Below are positions 44,690 to 55,087 of a stretch of 64,000 nt of DNA, piece by piece. The stretch is from the NCBI RefSeq assembly GCF_905404315.1, contig NC_066267.1, positions 4,416,501 to 4,480,500 on the forward strand. Reading direction: 5' to 3'. The notes beneath the pieces were generated by a model. The model saw only the letters and a list, made by a program, of their open reading frames with translations. It ran no database searches and was not told the origin of the DNA. The first letter of the stretch is position 1, and each line of letters begins with the position of its first letter. A program made the translations under genes and the position numbers. This DNA comes from Leptidea sinapis. Its lineage: Eukaryota > Arthropoda > Insecta > Lepidoptera > Pieridae.

Positions 44690-45135
44690 CAATGGCTCTC
44701 TTGAGTGTTCTAATTAGATTTTGCTGCAAGGGCATACTGGACAGCGGGCTTGGATTAGTTGTCAGATGAGCGATATAGTTGATTGAGTATCGTTTTATTT
44801 CATCAAATATGGTTGGGATTTCCAGATACTCAGGGATTTCCGCGTCTCGAGCGTACCAAGGCGCCGATGAAAGTACCCTTAGGATACTGTTTTGAGCTCT
44901 CTGGAAGTACATCATGTTGGATTTGCTGGCTGTCGAACACAGTTGGATTCCATATGTCCAGATCAGACCAGTTTTATAATGGAGCAATATACCCTAAATT
45001 TGATAGGTAGGTTTTTTTAATCTAAGGTTTTTTATATGGTCTTTCCATACCATCCTACGGTCCAGATAAAATCCGAGGTATTTAACACAGGTATCTAAAA
45101 TAGAGTGTCGGAGCCTAGGTTGACCGGAGGACAAG
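44690..45135 (-). pseudogene. Jockey-type LINE reverse transcriptase, C-terminal fragment
   Basis: The minus strand reads CVKYLGFYLDRRMVWKDHIK, then TGLIWTYGIQLCSTASKSN, QRAQNSILRVLSSAPWYARD, EIPEYLEIPTI and IAHL..NPSPL. This is the thumb and connection region that follows the RT palm in Jockey elements. A stop and a short gap between DHIKNLR and LLHYK break the frame. It is distinct from Rep-B, whose tail is LWNELP. Confidence 0.85.
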
Positions 45136-46178
45136 TTTTGCGTCTTAGGGGAAATGTGCTATGGTGAGACTTCGGGGCGCATTCTTTTATACGCCACTTG
45201 GTTAGCCAAGCATTAGTGGCAACACTACTACACCTACATGCACACATTAAAATTTAAAAATGGAGTACGCTGTTGGGTAGCACTGAATAACTCATGTTGT
45301 CCAATGCTAATCAACAATGATACATATAAATTTAAGAAAGTTTAGGTAAATCGATTTTTTATATTTTCCATTGTTAAGTTCAAAGTATAAGATAAGTACA
45401 CATTTATAATTCAATGTTTTAAAGCGAAATAACTTGCCAATAAACTGTTAAAATTGTTATGTAAAAAGTGAACTTAGTGAGTTTTAAAATAAATTGAAAG
45501 AAAATAAACTACTTTCATAGTGAATAGTGAGATAGTTGTTCGTCAATATTTGAATAGGGATATGATCCGTCAAATCGGGCAAGTTTCTTACTTATAACTA
45601 GATTTTTAACGTCAATACGTGTTTTGATGCAATTAAATGGAATCTAAGCTTCACTATTACTGTGAGTATAAAATATAATTAAGTATTGTTATTGGATTTA
45701 CATTTCGTTTGGTTTGTGATGTAATTTAATCCTTTGTCAAAGGGCCATATAAAAAATTATGTAATAGTTATTAGACAACATTCAAAAATAGGCGATGAAG
45801 GACATTATTTGATTCGAATTTTGAGAAGACTCAAGAGTACCAAGAGTACGTGTCAATTAGTGATAACCGCGCGTGAACGGACAAAGTTGTAACAAATTAT
45901 TATCGGAGGCGACATCTGTACCTTTATCTTTAACTTTACTGTGTAATTTTTGTAATTAGTTTCATGAAGACACATCATGAAACTAACCAAATTGAAACTA
46001 ACGCCAATACTTCGGTGGTCAATCCCCTTTCCCAATAAGTTTATTTTTACCATTACGTATTTGTTATTTGCTATTTAAAGAAGTTTCACGTAATAAAAAT
46101 GAAATAACATATTTCATTCATTGAATGGTAGCTTGTAGCTGAGACTGAGATTTATACAGCGTACTTGGACTTAGCTCA
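45136..46178. other. Unassigned AT-rich DNA with an 11-bp palindrome
   Basis: A perfect inverted repeat (TAGTTTCATGA, 7-bp loop, TCATGAAACTA) stands at 45957-45985. No gene is recognised. Confidence 0.45.
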
Positions 46179-46469
46179 AACTTTACTCAGGTTTTTTTTT
46201 TTTTTTTTTTGAGAGGAGGAAATACTGGTACGTATTTACGCCCCGGAACGGGGCGTAATATGTCGGACTCGAGTGTCCGCGTAAGCGGACGCCCCATACC
46301 GACTAAAACCTCCTCTGTGCTGTTAGCAGCCCTGGCTTTCACAGCGAAGTAGGACGTGGGCCGTGGAGGCCGCAAAGACTACGCAACAACAGTCGCGGGG
46401 CGTCTCCTAAGGAGACTCGAACCTCAGACCGGCTGTGTGCTTGTGGGAAGGAGTTCAACTTTACTCAGG
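46179..46469 (-). mobile_element. Young poly(A) retro-insertion with 13-bp target duplication
   Basis: A 265-bp GC-rich insert (46192-46456) is flanked by perfect 13-bp direct repeats, AACTTTACTCAGG (46179-46191 and 46457-46469). On the minus strand it ends in a run of about 18 A, the mark of target-primed reverse transcription. The minus-strand 5' part contains GAGGTTCGAGTCTCC, a B-box-like motif, so a tRNA-derived SINE is possible. A 5'-truncated LINE tail is the alternative. The 3' part has GC-rich inverted motifs (GCGTCCGCTTACGCGGACAC). Confidence 0.9.
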
Positions 46470-47159
46470 CAAAATTATGTGGCTGTAATGGAAAAGGTAG
46501 GTACTTGACTTTAGCATTGGGCAGTGTTGGTTTAAGCTCAGCATAGTTTTAGCTGTCAAATGACTATAAATATGGAATGAAAGATTATGCTTAGTTTACA
46601 CTCAACTAAGTTTCAGTAAACAATAATGATAAACTCTAGTAAACTTTGATAATAAGCAAACATCTACAAAAATCATAGCTGTTGAATTTTTCAACACACC
46701 CAAAATTACATAAATAAATCATTAATTCAAAATCAAAGAATTCTCAACATTCACAGATGCTACAATTGTAATAATTTGACGTTTTAGCATTTGTCGGTAG
46801 TATTGTTAATTTAGCGACTCATTTCCAGCCTCAACCAGAGTTTAGACTTGTAGACTATATTATGTACGTATGATAATAATAAATGAGTTTGATTAACATA
46901 TTTTTCGTAACACAAGTCGTAGAAAAATAATAAAAGATGTTGTAAGTAATTGGTTATACAACTTTTCTGTTTTCCTAACAAAAGACGCCACTTTCATTAT
47001 AAATAAGCAATTTCAATTATCTGCGTTTTCTTTTTCTTGCAAGGTTGTAAACAATAAACGAATAATTTTTATTTATTTCTGCTTATTTATCCTTCTTTAT
47101 TTATAGTTCAATACATTATTAATTGATGGACGTAATTTAAGATGAACTAAGATAACTTA
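46470..47159. other. Unassigned AT-rich DNA
   Basis: Nothing recognised. Confidence 0.45.
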
Positions 47160-47430
47160 CATTACGCTCTGAAACAGAAGTGGAAGTGGGCTGGACATAT
47201 AGCAAGATGTAGAGACAATAGATGGACCTCAGAGGCAACTATGTGGGAAGGGCCAATAGGAAAAAGGAAAATAGGACGTCCTAGGAAAAGGTGGATAGAA
47301 GACATTCAAGTGACAGCAGGACATGTATTGAAAAAGATAGCAATGGACAGAGAGGCATGGAACAAGCTGGAGGAGGCATATACCCAAGAAAGGGTTCCAA
47401 TCAATAATGATGATGACAGTACATAACAAC
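47160..47430 (+). mobile_element. RTE-like LINE, C-terminal fragment
   Basis: The plus strand encodes ALKQKWKWAGHIARC, then WTSEATMWEGP, KRKIGRPRKRWIEDI and DREAWNKLEEAYTQE, followed by Asp-rich coding of a GATGATGA tail. This is the standard end of RTE-type reverse transcriptases. The ~85 codons are open, so the copy is relatively young. Confidence 0.9.
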
Positions 47431-47447
47431 AGTCATTAATACAAATA

Positions 47448-47452
47448 AAAAG

Positions 47453-47483
<31 letters not shown>
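47448..47483. repeat. (TA)n and T-tract
   Basis: TATATATATATA followed by about 21 T residues, close downstream of the RTE fragment. Confidence 0.9.
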
Positions 47484-47949
47484 CTTATCTATGTACATAA
47501 TGCTAACTATAAGCAATATTTATTATAATAGATGTAATCATAGATATAACTGTAAGAATGTAATTTAATTTGATTATTATTACATTATTAATTTATCGCG
47601 CCAATTTGTGAATAAAAATTTAAATAAGTAGAAAACCGAATAATATTATAATAATATAACAATAATTATAATAAACTTTATTAGCAACATAATTACACTG
47701 CAGGATGTATTAGGTCGAAATTAATATCATTAAAAAAGGAACCTTTAACAAAATAAGTAATTTCAACATAATGTATATAATAACAATATTTAAGAATAAT
47801 TAATATAGACCTAGTGGAATTTTAAAAGGGGAATATGAAAACAGTAACATTGAGGAGCAGTGCAATCACTTTAGTGTTGCCAATCGGAGGCCAACTCAGT
47901 ATACGTCGAGCCTCGACACTTGACTCGATTTTCAGTGGGCACCGTGTTT
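47484..47949. other. Unassigned AT-rich DNA
   Basis: Nothing recognised. Confidence 0.45.
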
Positions 47950-48256
47950 TTTTTTTATGAAACTAAAAGACGAGACGAGCAGGACGTTCTGCTGATGGCA
48001 ATTGATACATCCTACCCATTACAATGCAGTACCGCTCAGGATTCTTGTAAAACCCAAAAATTCTGAGCATCACTACAATTGCGCTCGTCACCTTGAGACG
48101 TAAGATGTTAAGTCTCATTTGCCCAGTAATTTCACTAGCTACGGTGCCCTTCAGACCGAAACACAGTAATGTTTACACATTACCATTACTGCTTCACGGC
48201 AGAAATAAGCGCGGTTATAATCTAGCCAGCTTCCTGTGCAAAGGAGCCTCCCACTG
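47950..48256 (-). repeat. Rep-A copy 6
   Basis: T-run followed by AAAAGACGAGACGAGCAGG, then CTACGGTGCCCTTCAGACCG, and AAAGGAGCCTCCCACTGG at the far end. Essentially full length. Confidence 0.9.
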
Positions 48257-49189
48257 GTTTAATTCATAGTGTGATTTAAGTCATAGAATTTCTTTCAAAT
48301 TCAAATTCAAATATTTTTATTCAAAATAGGATGTGACATAAAGATTATCCAAAGAAAAAAGACATTAAATTTTCAGCTTAAGATAGCAGCTAATTTCATT
48401 TCTTCGCGAATCCGGCACTCTTGACGGATTTCATATAAATTTTGAATATATCGTTCTCAGGATTAAGAAGACCCGCTAACTATTTGATTGTATTAAAACT
48501 TTGTGTTTGTTGTTTTATTACTGTATTATTTTAAAAGAATTATTCAGAATTTCTTGTAATTATTATAATTGAATAATTGATAGAATAAAAAAATCCATGA
48601 AAGTATCTGAACGACGAGATATGTATAAAGTTATCATTTCAAGTTAGAACGAAGTAGACTGTAGACTGTTTGTTTCACTAAATAATAAATAATTGTGAAC
48701 TGTGTTTATTATAACAGGTTTGTGATCTTAGTGACTTTTATTTTTCCACTAACGAATTTGTTGGTACCAATGTTTTAGTTGATTAAAACACTTAAACCTT
48801 TAATCAATTTTCTTTAAGGTGAATCTGGCAACTCCAGTGAATATAGGATAATAAGAATATATGATATCTCATATCAAATTTAATACAAAATTTTTGAAGA
48901 CTTTGAAATGCAAATTATCTGAAAGAAACCCGATTCAATATGGGGAGAATTATATTTAAATTGTGATATTATGTTATGATACAGTATCACAATCTGACAC
49001 GCTTCAGGAACTGAATGAATAATATTGTTATAATCCTAATTGTTCATATATCTTTACCTTAATCGATTCACTTTGATGTAATTCTCGTGAATCATTATAT
49101 CGGTTCAATAAGTACTAATGATTTTAATTTTAGTTCTAGTTACTGTGTTATTATGTTATACTAAATATGTTACGTTGAATAAGGGCAGC
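48257..49189. other. Unassigned AT-rich DNA
   Basis: Nothing recognised. Confidence 0.45.
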
Positions 49190-49286
49190 ACAGGACCTAT
49201 CATCGTGGAGATCTTTGGAGGAGGCCTTTGTCCAGCAGTGGACGTCTTCCGGCTGATGATGATAATGAAACTAAAAGACGAGACGA
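49190..49286 (+). mobile_element. RTE 3' end fused to a Rep-A scrap
   Basis: The plus strand encodes LSSWRSLEEAFVQQW in frame, in agreement with the end of the RTE copy at 2790, and finishes in GATGATGATAATG. This joins directly to AAACTAAAAGACGAGACGA, the first bases of Rep-A in reverse. Confidence 0.75.
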
Positions 49287-49671
49287 TGACTGTGTTATTA
49301 TAAAATGTAGTGTAGTGTTAGATTACCCGTCATACTATTATGGGTATATATAACCTGTGTATATAGGTTTGTACGTAAGCTCGACCCACTTGATCCTAAG
49401 TCGGATGGCCCATACCCCATTAGATTTAATTAATAATGTATTGATAAAAAATACTTTCCTGTAGGTGGCATCCTTTTTTGCTCTAATTTCCGCAATTTTG
49501 CTGTGCCGTGTTTTTCTTGGCCCAATTTCTATGACGTCCGTTTTGTTTTCATGCTTTGCAAAACATTACGGTTAATCAGAACAATGCTTTAATACTAATA
49601 TTGATATGATTAATTTCTATATTTTTTTGGTAACATTAAATGAATATAACGATATTTCGCATCACGTTGAC
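49287..49671. other. Unassigned DNA
   Basis: Nothing recognised. Confidence 0.45.
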
Positions 49672-49880
49672 GTCTGGTATTATTATGGAATCAATAACCG
49701 GCCGCGGTTTTCCGAACCGATACGACTTAGGGACCTTCAAGGAAAGAGCATACTCCCACCTCAAAGGCCGGCAACGCATTTCGTGACACCTGATGTTGCG
49801 GATGTCCATGTGCGGTTGCCTCACCCCTCCCCATCCCGTGAGCCTCATGCCCGTTTGCCCCCTCTTATATAAAAAAAAAA
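49672..49880 (+). mobile_element. LINE 3' end related to Rep-B
   Basis: The plus strand gives an LWN...P-like start, TFKERAYSHLKGRQR after frame correction, and the 3' sequence CTGATGTTGCGGATGTCC ... CATGCCCGTTTGCCCCCTCT followed by an A-run. This tail differs from Rep-B (CGCTCGTTTGTCCTCC) but shares the last coding motif, so it is a sister family. A similar tail stands at 59345. Confidence 0.78.
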
Positions 49881-51115
49881 ACTAAAAAAACGTCAGGGTC
49901 ACCTAATGTTGACTACTTGTTTGGCCTAGTAGTTTGTTTTGACTCGTGAGAGTGTTAGAATACTCCTTATGTGTGTACATTCTATAAAATATTCTCCTCC
50001 TTAATGTATTGTAGGGAAATTTTTCGATTTCTTAATTATTGCCATTATTTATTCTGATTTCCCTGATTTTGTACCAAACATATTAAGCTGAAGATTTTTC
50101 TAAAGCAGTCGCTTGGTCGTTTAAAATTTTTAGAGAATCGTCGTATACCATTTAAGTCTATAATCATATAGTTTGTGCAACAATTCTGTTGACAGTATAC
50201 CGTTAACAATTATAGTGTGACCAATAAGCCTACCTTACCCCTCGTTTACACCAAGGTATTATACATGTATTTGACAAGTTTCATGCATATTTCAGATACA
50301 AGTTGTATGCAATGTTTGCAAAATACAAAAATATTAAACTTGTCACAGACAAAATTTGTATGAAACTTGTCTGATGAAATTTTCAACTACTAGTTGACTA
50401 CATGTATATGATCTCATGTTTTATACTTGTTGTGGACTTGTAATAAAATTTTTATAATTAAGATACATCAGTCCTGAAGTAATGTAGCTCAATTTACTAC
50501 TGGTACTGACAATGGAGAGTGAAAAAGGTACATCCTACAAAATGAAGCAAATGCAAGTAAAACACGCAAGTAGTGGTCGCGCTATTTTAATTTCACGCTA
50601 TTCTCTCAGGTCGTACGTACCATCAACACTTTATTATATTGATCCAGTTGTTATACTGAATAATACGGTAAAGATCGAGAATAAAATATTAGTTTCTAAA
50701 AATTTATTGAATACAGGATTGAAATGTGAATTTTATACCTTTGGCTTTATTGTAGGCCTTTGATCCCACTTCCTGCAAGGCAATCACTGAGCCTCTGTTT
50801 TCTTTAACACCCCAATCCATTATTGAGCTTAATAAACATACTATAATATGTGCCCAGATGTATTATTAGACACACTTAAAGAGAAACCTCACTATAGTTT
50901 CAAGAGTTTGTGAAACCATATTGAGCCATCTCCTGTACTATAAAACTTCAAATATTCTGCAAGTTGGCAAACTGTAAAGTTGAATGAAAGAGAATCACTG
51001 TTTTCACAATTCGCTTACTTTAACCCAACTTCTTTACTGTTGCATCGCGGCCACGAAAATACAAAAATTATCTGGAGAATAGAACATACTGGATTATTTG
51101 AAAATATTCTACATC
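49881..51115. other. Unassigned AT-rich DNA
   Basis: Includes a stretch (50225-50440) with repeated TTGACAAGTTTCATGCATA- and ACTTGTCACAGACAAA-like motifs in both orientations, possibly a small decayed inverted-repeat element. The frame at 50512-50763 is not recognisable. Confidence 0.4.
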
Positions 51116-51436
51116 TACCAGTGAGAGGGTGCTTTGCACAGGATGCCGGCTAGTTTTGTGAGTACCACAACGGCGCCTATAATTTGCCCTGAAGCAGTAA
51201 TGTGTGAACATTAGTGCTGCTTTGTTTCGGTCTGAACGCCGCCGTAGCTAGTGAAATAACTGGGCAAATGAGACTTAACATCTTATGTCTCAAGATGACG
51301 ATTGCAATTGAAGTGCCGCTCAGAATTTTTGGGTTTTTCGAGAATCCTGAGCGGCACTGCATTGTAATGTGCAAGGGGTATCAATAACGATCAGCTGAAT
51401 GTCCTGCTCGTCTCGTCCCTTATTTAAAAAATAAAT
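51116..51436 (+). repeat. Rep-A copy 7
   Basis: Starts ACCAGTGAGAGGGTGC, contains CGCCGTAGCTAGTGAAATAA and ends GCTCGTCTCGTCCCTTATTT with an A-rich tail. Confidence 0.9.
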
Positions 51437-51734
51437 ATTTCATTTATGACATGAATGCACTAAAATGGTTATTAAAATCGATAAATAAGAATAGATCGTC
51501 AATTACTAAAAGCAAATGTTATCATTGTATAAGGACCATGACTTTACTATCTTTACAAAAAGATTTGAACCACAATATTACTTACGACGAAAATTTGATT
51601 TTGTTTGATATCTTACTAATAATGCTGGTCTCTTACTAAGATACTTAAGTAGGTAGAACCAATGTCTGAAGTGAAAAATTACCCCGAGAAGCGCGATGGT
51701 CACTGTTTGTTGGTCTTGTGCCAATGTTGACCAT
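51437..51734. other. Unassigned DNA
   Basis: Nothing recognised; the short plus-strand frame 51451-51639 is not assigned. Confidence 0.4.
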
Positions 51735-52093
51735 AGTTTTTTTTTCTATGGAAAAGGAGGACAAACGTGCGTCAGGGTCGCCTGGTGTTAAGTGATCACC
51801 GCCGCCCTCATTCTCTTGCAACACCAGAGGAATCACAGGAGCGTTGCCAGCCTTTAAGGAAGATTTCCGCGCTTTTTTTGAAGGTACCCATGTCGTATCG
51901 TCCCGGAAACACCGCACAAGGAAGTTCATTCCAAAGCTTTGTAGAACGTGGAAGAAAGCTCCTTGAAAACCGCACTATGGAGGACCGCCACACATCCAGA
52001 TGGCGGGGATGATGTCCTAACTTGTGACGTGTCGTGGGAAGGTGGAATTCGGCGATAGAAATCAGGTAAAACAGCTCTTCAGAGCACTCCCCT
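51735..52093 (-). mobile_element. Rep-B (Jockey-like LINE) 3' end
   Basis: Reads on the minus strand as CRHLDVWRSSIVRFSRSFLP-like coding, then STKLWNELPCAVFPGRYDMG, then the 3' UTR and A-tail at about 51738. It abuts the 3' end of the intact LINE at 52094-52101. It is the best-preserved Rep-B tail in the window. Confidence 0.88.
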
Positions 52094-52273
52094 TGATAAA
52101 TAATAATAATAATAATAATTCTTTTATTTCAGGCCAATTACGTCCCATAGTTAACATTAATTATTTATTATAATTAAAAGTAAACTTAAAAACTAGAAAA
52201 CCATCACTGTATAAGGGTGTGGTGTCCAAAATATAAAAATATAAAAATTCATAATATTAATTACATGTCCATT

Positions 52274-55087
52274 TTATTTTTTGTTATTCTCCATGTGAAC
52301 AGATATCCATCGTTTATATATAGGGCTCCTGATATCGTCAGATATAGCCGTGAGGATTTTATTTTTTGAGCTGCGCAATCGACTCCAAAATGTCGCGATT
52401 CTTGTTCTTATTACAGCGAAGAAGTCAGGGACCCCACCCTCCACGAACATGCCTGATGCGCTGCAGCATCTCGGAAGATTCATAAAGGCCCTGTATGTAT
52501 CATTATACTGGACCCTTATTCTTCTAAATGCTTTGTGTGTAAATGTTACCCACAGCTGACAGGTGTACATGCCTAGGCAGTAAGCTTTGAATAGGGTAGT
52601 CTTTACATCCCTACTGCATTTAGCGAATCGTCGTGCAAGCATGTTTCCTCTAACAGCGAGGGCCCTTCGTTCTCGCTCGATATCTTCGTCATCTTGCAGC
52701 CTCTCCGTAAGCACGTGACCTAAATATTTGAACTGCTTAACAACACTAATAACCGTTCCGTTTAGATACACCTCAGGTACCATATCCGGACCTCCACCTG
52801 CAGGAAACACCATCATTTTGGTTTTGGAAACGTTATATTTCAGACCATGAGCATTAGCATAATGCTCACAGACTGAAAGCAGCTTCCTCAACCCCTTGAT
52901 CGAGGGGCTGAGAAGCACCATATCATCAGCATAGCTAAGGTTACTGACACAAACATTTCCTACGTGACAGCCGACTTTGGTACCTCTGAGCTCCTCGATC
53001 AAACCATTCACATACAGGTTAAAAAGATCAGGAGAGGTCACCCCACCTTGACGAACTCCACATTCTAACCTATACTTGCTAGATGTTGCGTCGCCCCATT
53101 TTACAGAGTTCGTTTGTCCTCCGTACCAGAATCTCAGCAAATTGACCACACTTTTAGGCACCTGTGAGGCCAACAACTTTGTCCATAGGATGTTATAGTT
53201 AACCAAGTCAAAAGCGCTGCTAAGGTCTAAGAAGCAAGCGTATACGGACGTGTGACGAGTTGTGTAGTGACTCACAGCGCCCTTCAGGCTAACAATAGCG
53301 GCATCCGTCGAAAGACCGGCACGGAAACCAAATTGAGCATCATCAATCTTAATGTTCTTAAGCAGTACAGGGTGTATAAGACGTTCTAATATTTTACCTA
53401 TTATAGTGCCTAAGGAGATAGGTCGATAGTTCGTTGTACTACTAAGATCGCCTGTTTTATTCTTGACAATAGGTACAACTAACGTATGCATTAGAGCTTC
53501 CGGTAAGTATGCAAATTTGATACAAAGATTAAAAAGACAACTTAAATGATTAAATATTTTATCACTGGCCCAGAGTATATGCTCGATACTGAGCCCATCG
53601 TGTCCCGGAGATTTGCCTCTCTTCATACTCATGATGACTTTCGCGATATCTTTGCTTGTGAATTCTATATCATCATCTTTATGATATGTTTTCGGCTCCG
53701 ACATATACTCTACAGTCAGAGGGTTAACTTTAAACCTTTTTGCAAATACTTCGGCTATATCTGACGGAGTCTGGCAACCCTCTACTGACACAGGTAAGGT
53801 CTGTTTATAATTTAGTTTTTTGGTTGCATTCCAAAATTTTACAAAATTCTTATTTTTCTTATGTAAAGCCAAAATATTCATTTTAATACTCTCTTCGTTC
53901 TTAAGACACCATTTAATTTTATTTTTAAATACAGTACGACTTCTCCGCATGTTATCATATTCTAGCCCGCTGGAAGGCCTGCCAGCCAATGTCCAACATC
54001 TAAAATAAAGCCTAGCTTTTGCGTGGCTATCCCTGACGTGATAGTTCCAACCAGGTACTCTTTTTTGTCTCGTTGGTTTTCCTGTCTGCTTATGTTCACA
54101 TGGAGAAGAACTTACAATAGCTGCACTCTGCAGGACGTCGACAATGTGCCTGTAATAATTATCTATATATAAATTATAATCTTGTCTATGACTACACATC
54201 ATAATATTAGTACATTCACACACAGGTGGATCACAAAATAAATCTAAATTATTAAAACAAAATTCACGGTAGGCGTTTATTTCGTCACTTGATCTCTCGC
54301 CCCATCTTACAAATTTTTGTGTATCGAGTGTACTATAAATGGCACAGTTAGTCGCCACCCCGGTGATATCACACTCGATACTCAATGGGTGATGATCGGA
54401 CCATCTGACGTCATGAGTGACGTAGGCTCCAACAATGGTATCCCACCCCGATCTGGTCGTAACACAGTGATCCAACCATCTCTTGCTACCGCTCGCAACA
54501 CATTGAAATGTATACATGTTAGGGTTATCCCCCAAAAGGTTAAGGTCGGCCCATTCCCACATCATATCATCACAAAATTTTGATAACTGCTTACCGAACC
54601 GAGCACCTGGATGAGCATTTAAGTCGCCCAGGATATATGCTACCTGGACATCGGATTCCTCTATAATAGCATAAATTTGTGCCAAACACTCTGTAAACTC
54701 TTCAACATTCTCACTTTGGTCCGTCGGCATATACACATTCACTAACAGAAATGAACCCGAATGAAGACACACACGCACCGCCTGTATCCTATTATTTAAA
54801 CATTCAACCGGTATAACGTTTGGAAATAAACCCTTGTGCCACATGATGGCGAGCCCTCCAAAAGGACGCCCTCGAAGAAGAACAGAAGAATCTACAGAAG
54901 ATTTTGCTACACATCCAAACTGGCTATTAATACTATGGACGAAATTCAACTCATGTTCCAATAGCCACGTCTCTTGCAGCACTATAAGTTGCGAGGTGTC
55001 AGTTAAATATTTTATAGTCATTAAAGATTTCTTAATATTCTTACAGTTAAAAGATGATATTTTTATTCTTGTGGTTGTGATATCCAT
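52274..55087 (-). CDS. LINE ORF2: AP-type endonuclease and reverse transcriptase, intact
   Basis: 937 codons without a break. Residues ~10-240 form an apurinic-like endonuclease (LQETW 37-41, GDLNAHPG 154-161, SDHHPLS 230-236), which nicks target DNA. The reverse transcriptase follows: NYRPISL (~553), DLSSAFD (621-627), CGVRQGGVTSP (~676) and the catalytic YADD (719-722), then a KFKYLGHVLT thumb motif. A long open frame runs upstream only from a GTG, so I use the ATG at 55087. That start lies 41 nt inside the end of ORF1, in another frame, which suggests reinitiation after the ORF1 stop. The clade within the Jockey/CR1/L2 group is not certain. Probably an active or recently active copy. Confidence 0.93.
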   Translation of the reverse strand: MDITTTRIKISSFNCKNIKKSLMTIKYLTDTSQLIVLQETWLLEHELNFVHSINSQFGCVAKSSVDSSVLLRGRPFGGLAIMWHKGLFPNVIPVECLNNRIQAVRVCLHSGSFLLVNVYMPTDQSENVEEFTECLAQIYAIIEESDVQVAYILGDLNAHPGARFGKQLSKFCDDMMWEWADLNLLGDNPNMYTFQCVASGSKRWLDHCVTTRSGWDTIVGAYVTHDVRWSDHHPLSIECDITGVATNCAIYSTLDTQKFVRWGERSSDEINAYREFCFNNLDLFCDPPVCECTNIMMCSHRQDYNLYIDNYYRHIVDVLQSAAIVSSSPCEHKQTGKPTRQKRVPGWNYHVRDSHAKARLYFRCWTLAGRPSSGLEYDNMRRSRTVFKNKIKWCLKNEESIKMNILALHKKNKNFVKFWNATKKLNYKQTLPVSVEGCQTPSDIAEVFAKRFKVNPLTVEYMSEPKTYHKDDDIEFTSKDIAKVIMSMKRGKSPGHDGLSIEHILWASDKIFNHLSCLFNLCIKFAYLPEALMHTLVVPIVKNKTGDLSSTTNYRPISLGTIIGKILERLIHPVLLKNIKIDDAQFGFRAGLSTDAAIVSLKGAVSHYTTRHTSVYACFLDLSSAFDLVNYNILWTKLLASQVPKSVVNLLRFWYGGQTNSVKWGDATSSKYRLECGVRQGGVTSPDLFNLYVNGLIEELRGTKVGCHVGNVCVSNLSYADDMVLLSPSIKGLRKLLSVCEHYANAHGLKYNVSKTKMMVFPAGGGPDMVPEVYLNGTVISVVKQFKYLGHVLTERLQDDEDIERERRALAVRGNMLARRFAKCSRDVKTTLFKAYCLGMYTCQLWVTFTHKAFRRIRVQYNDTYRAFMNLPRCCSASGMFVEGGVPDFFAVIRTRIATFWSRLRSSKNKILTAISDDIRSPIYKRWISVHMENNKK

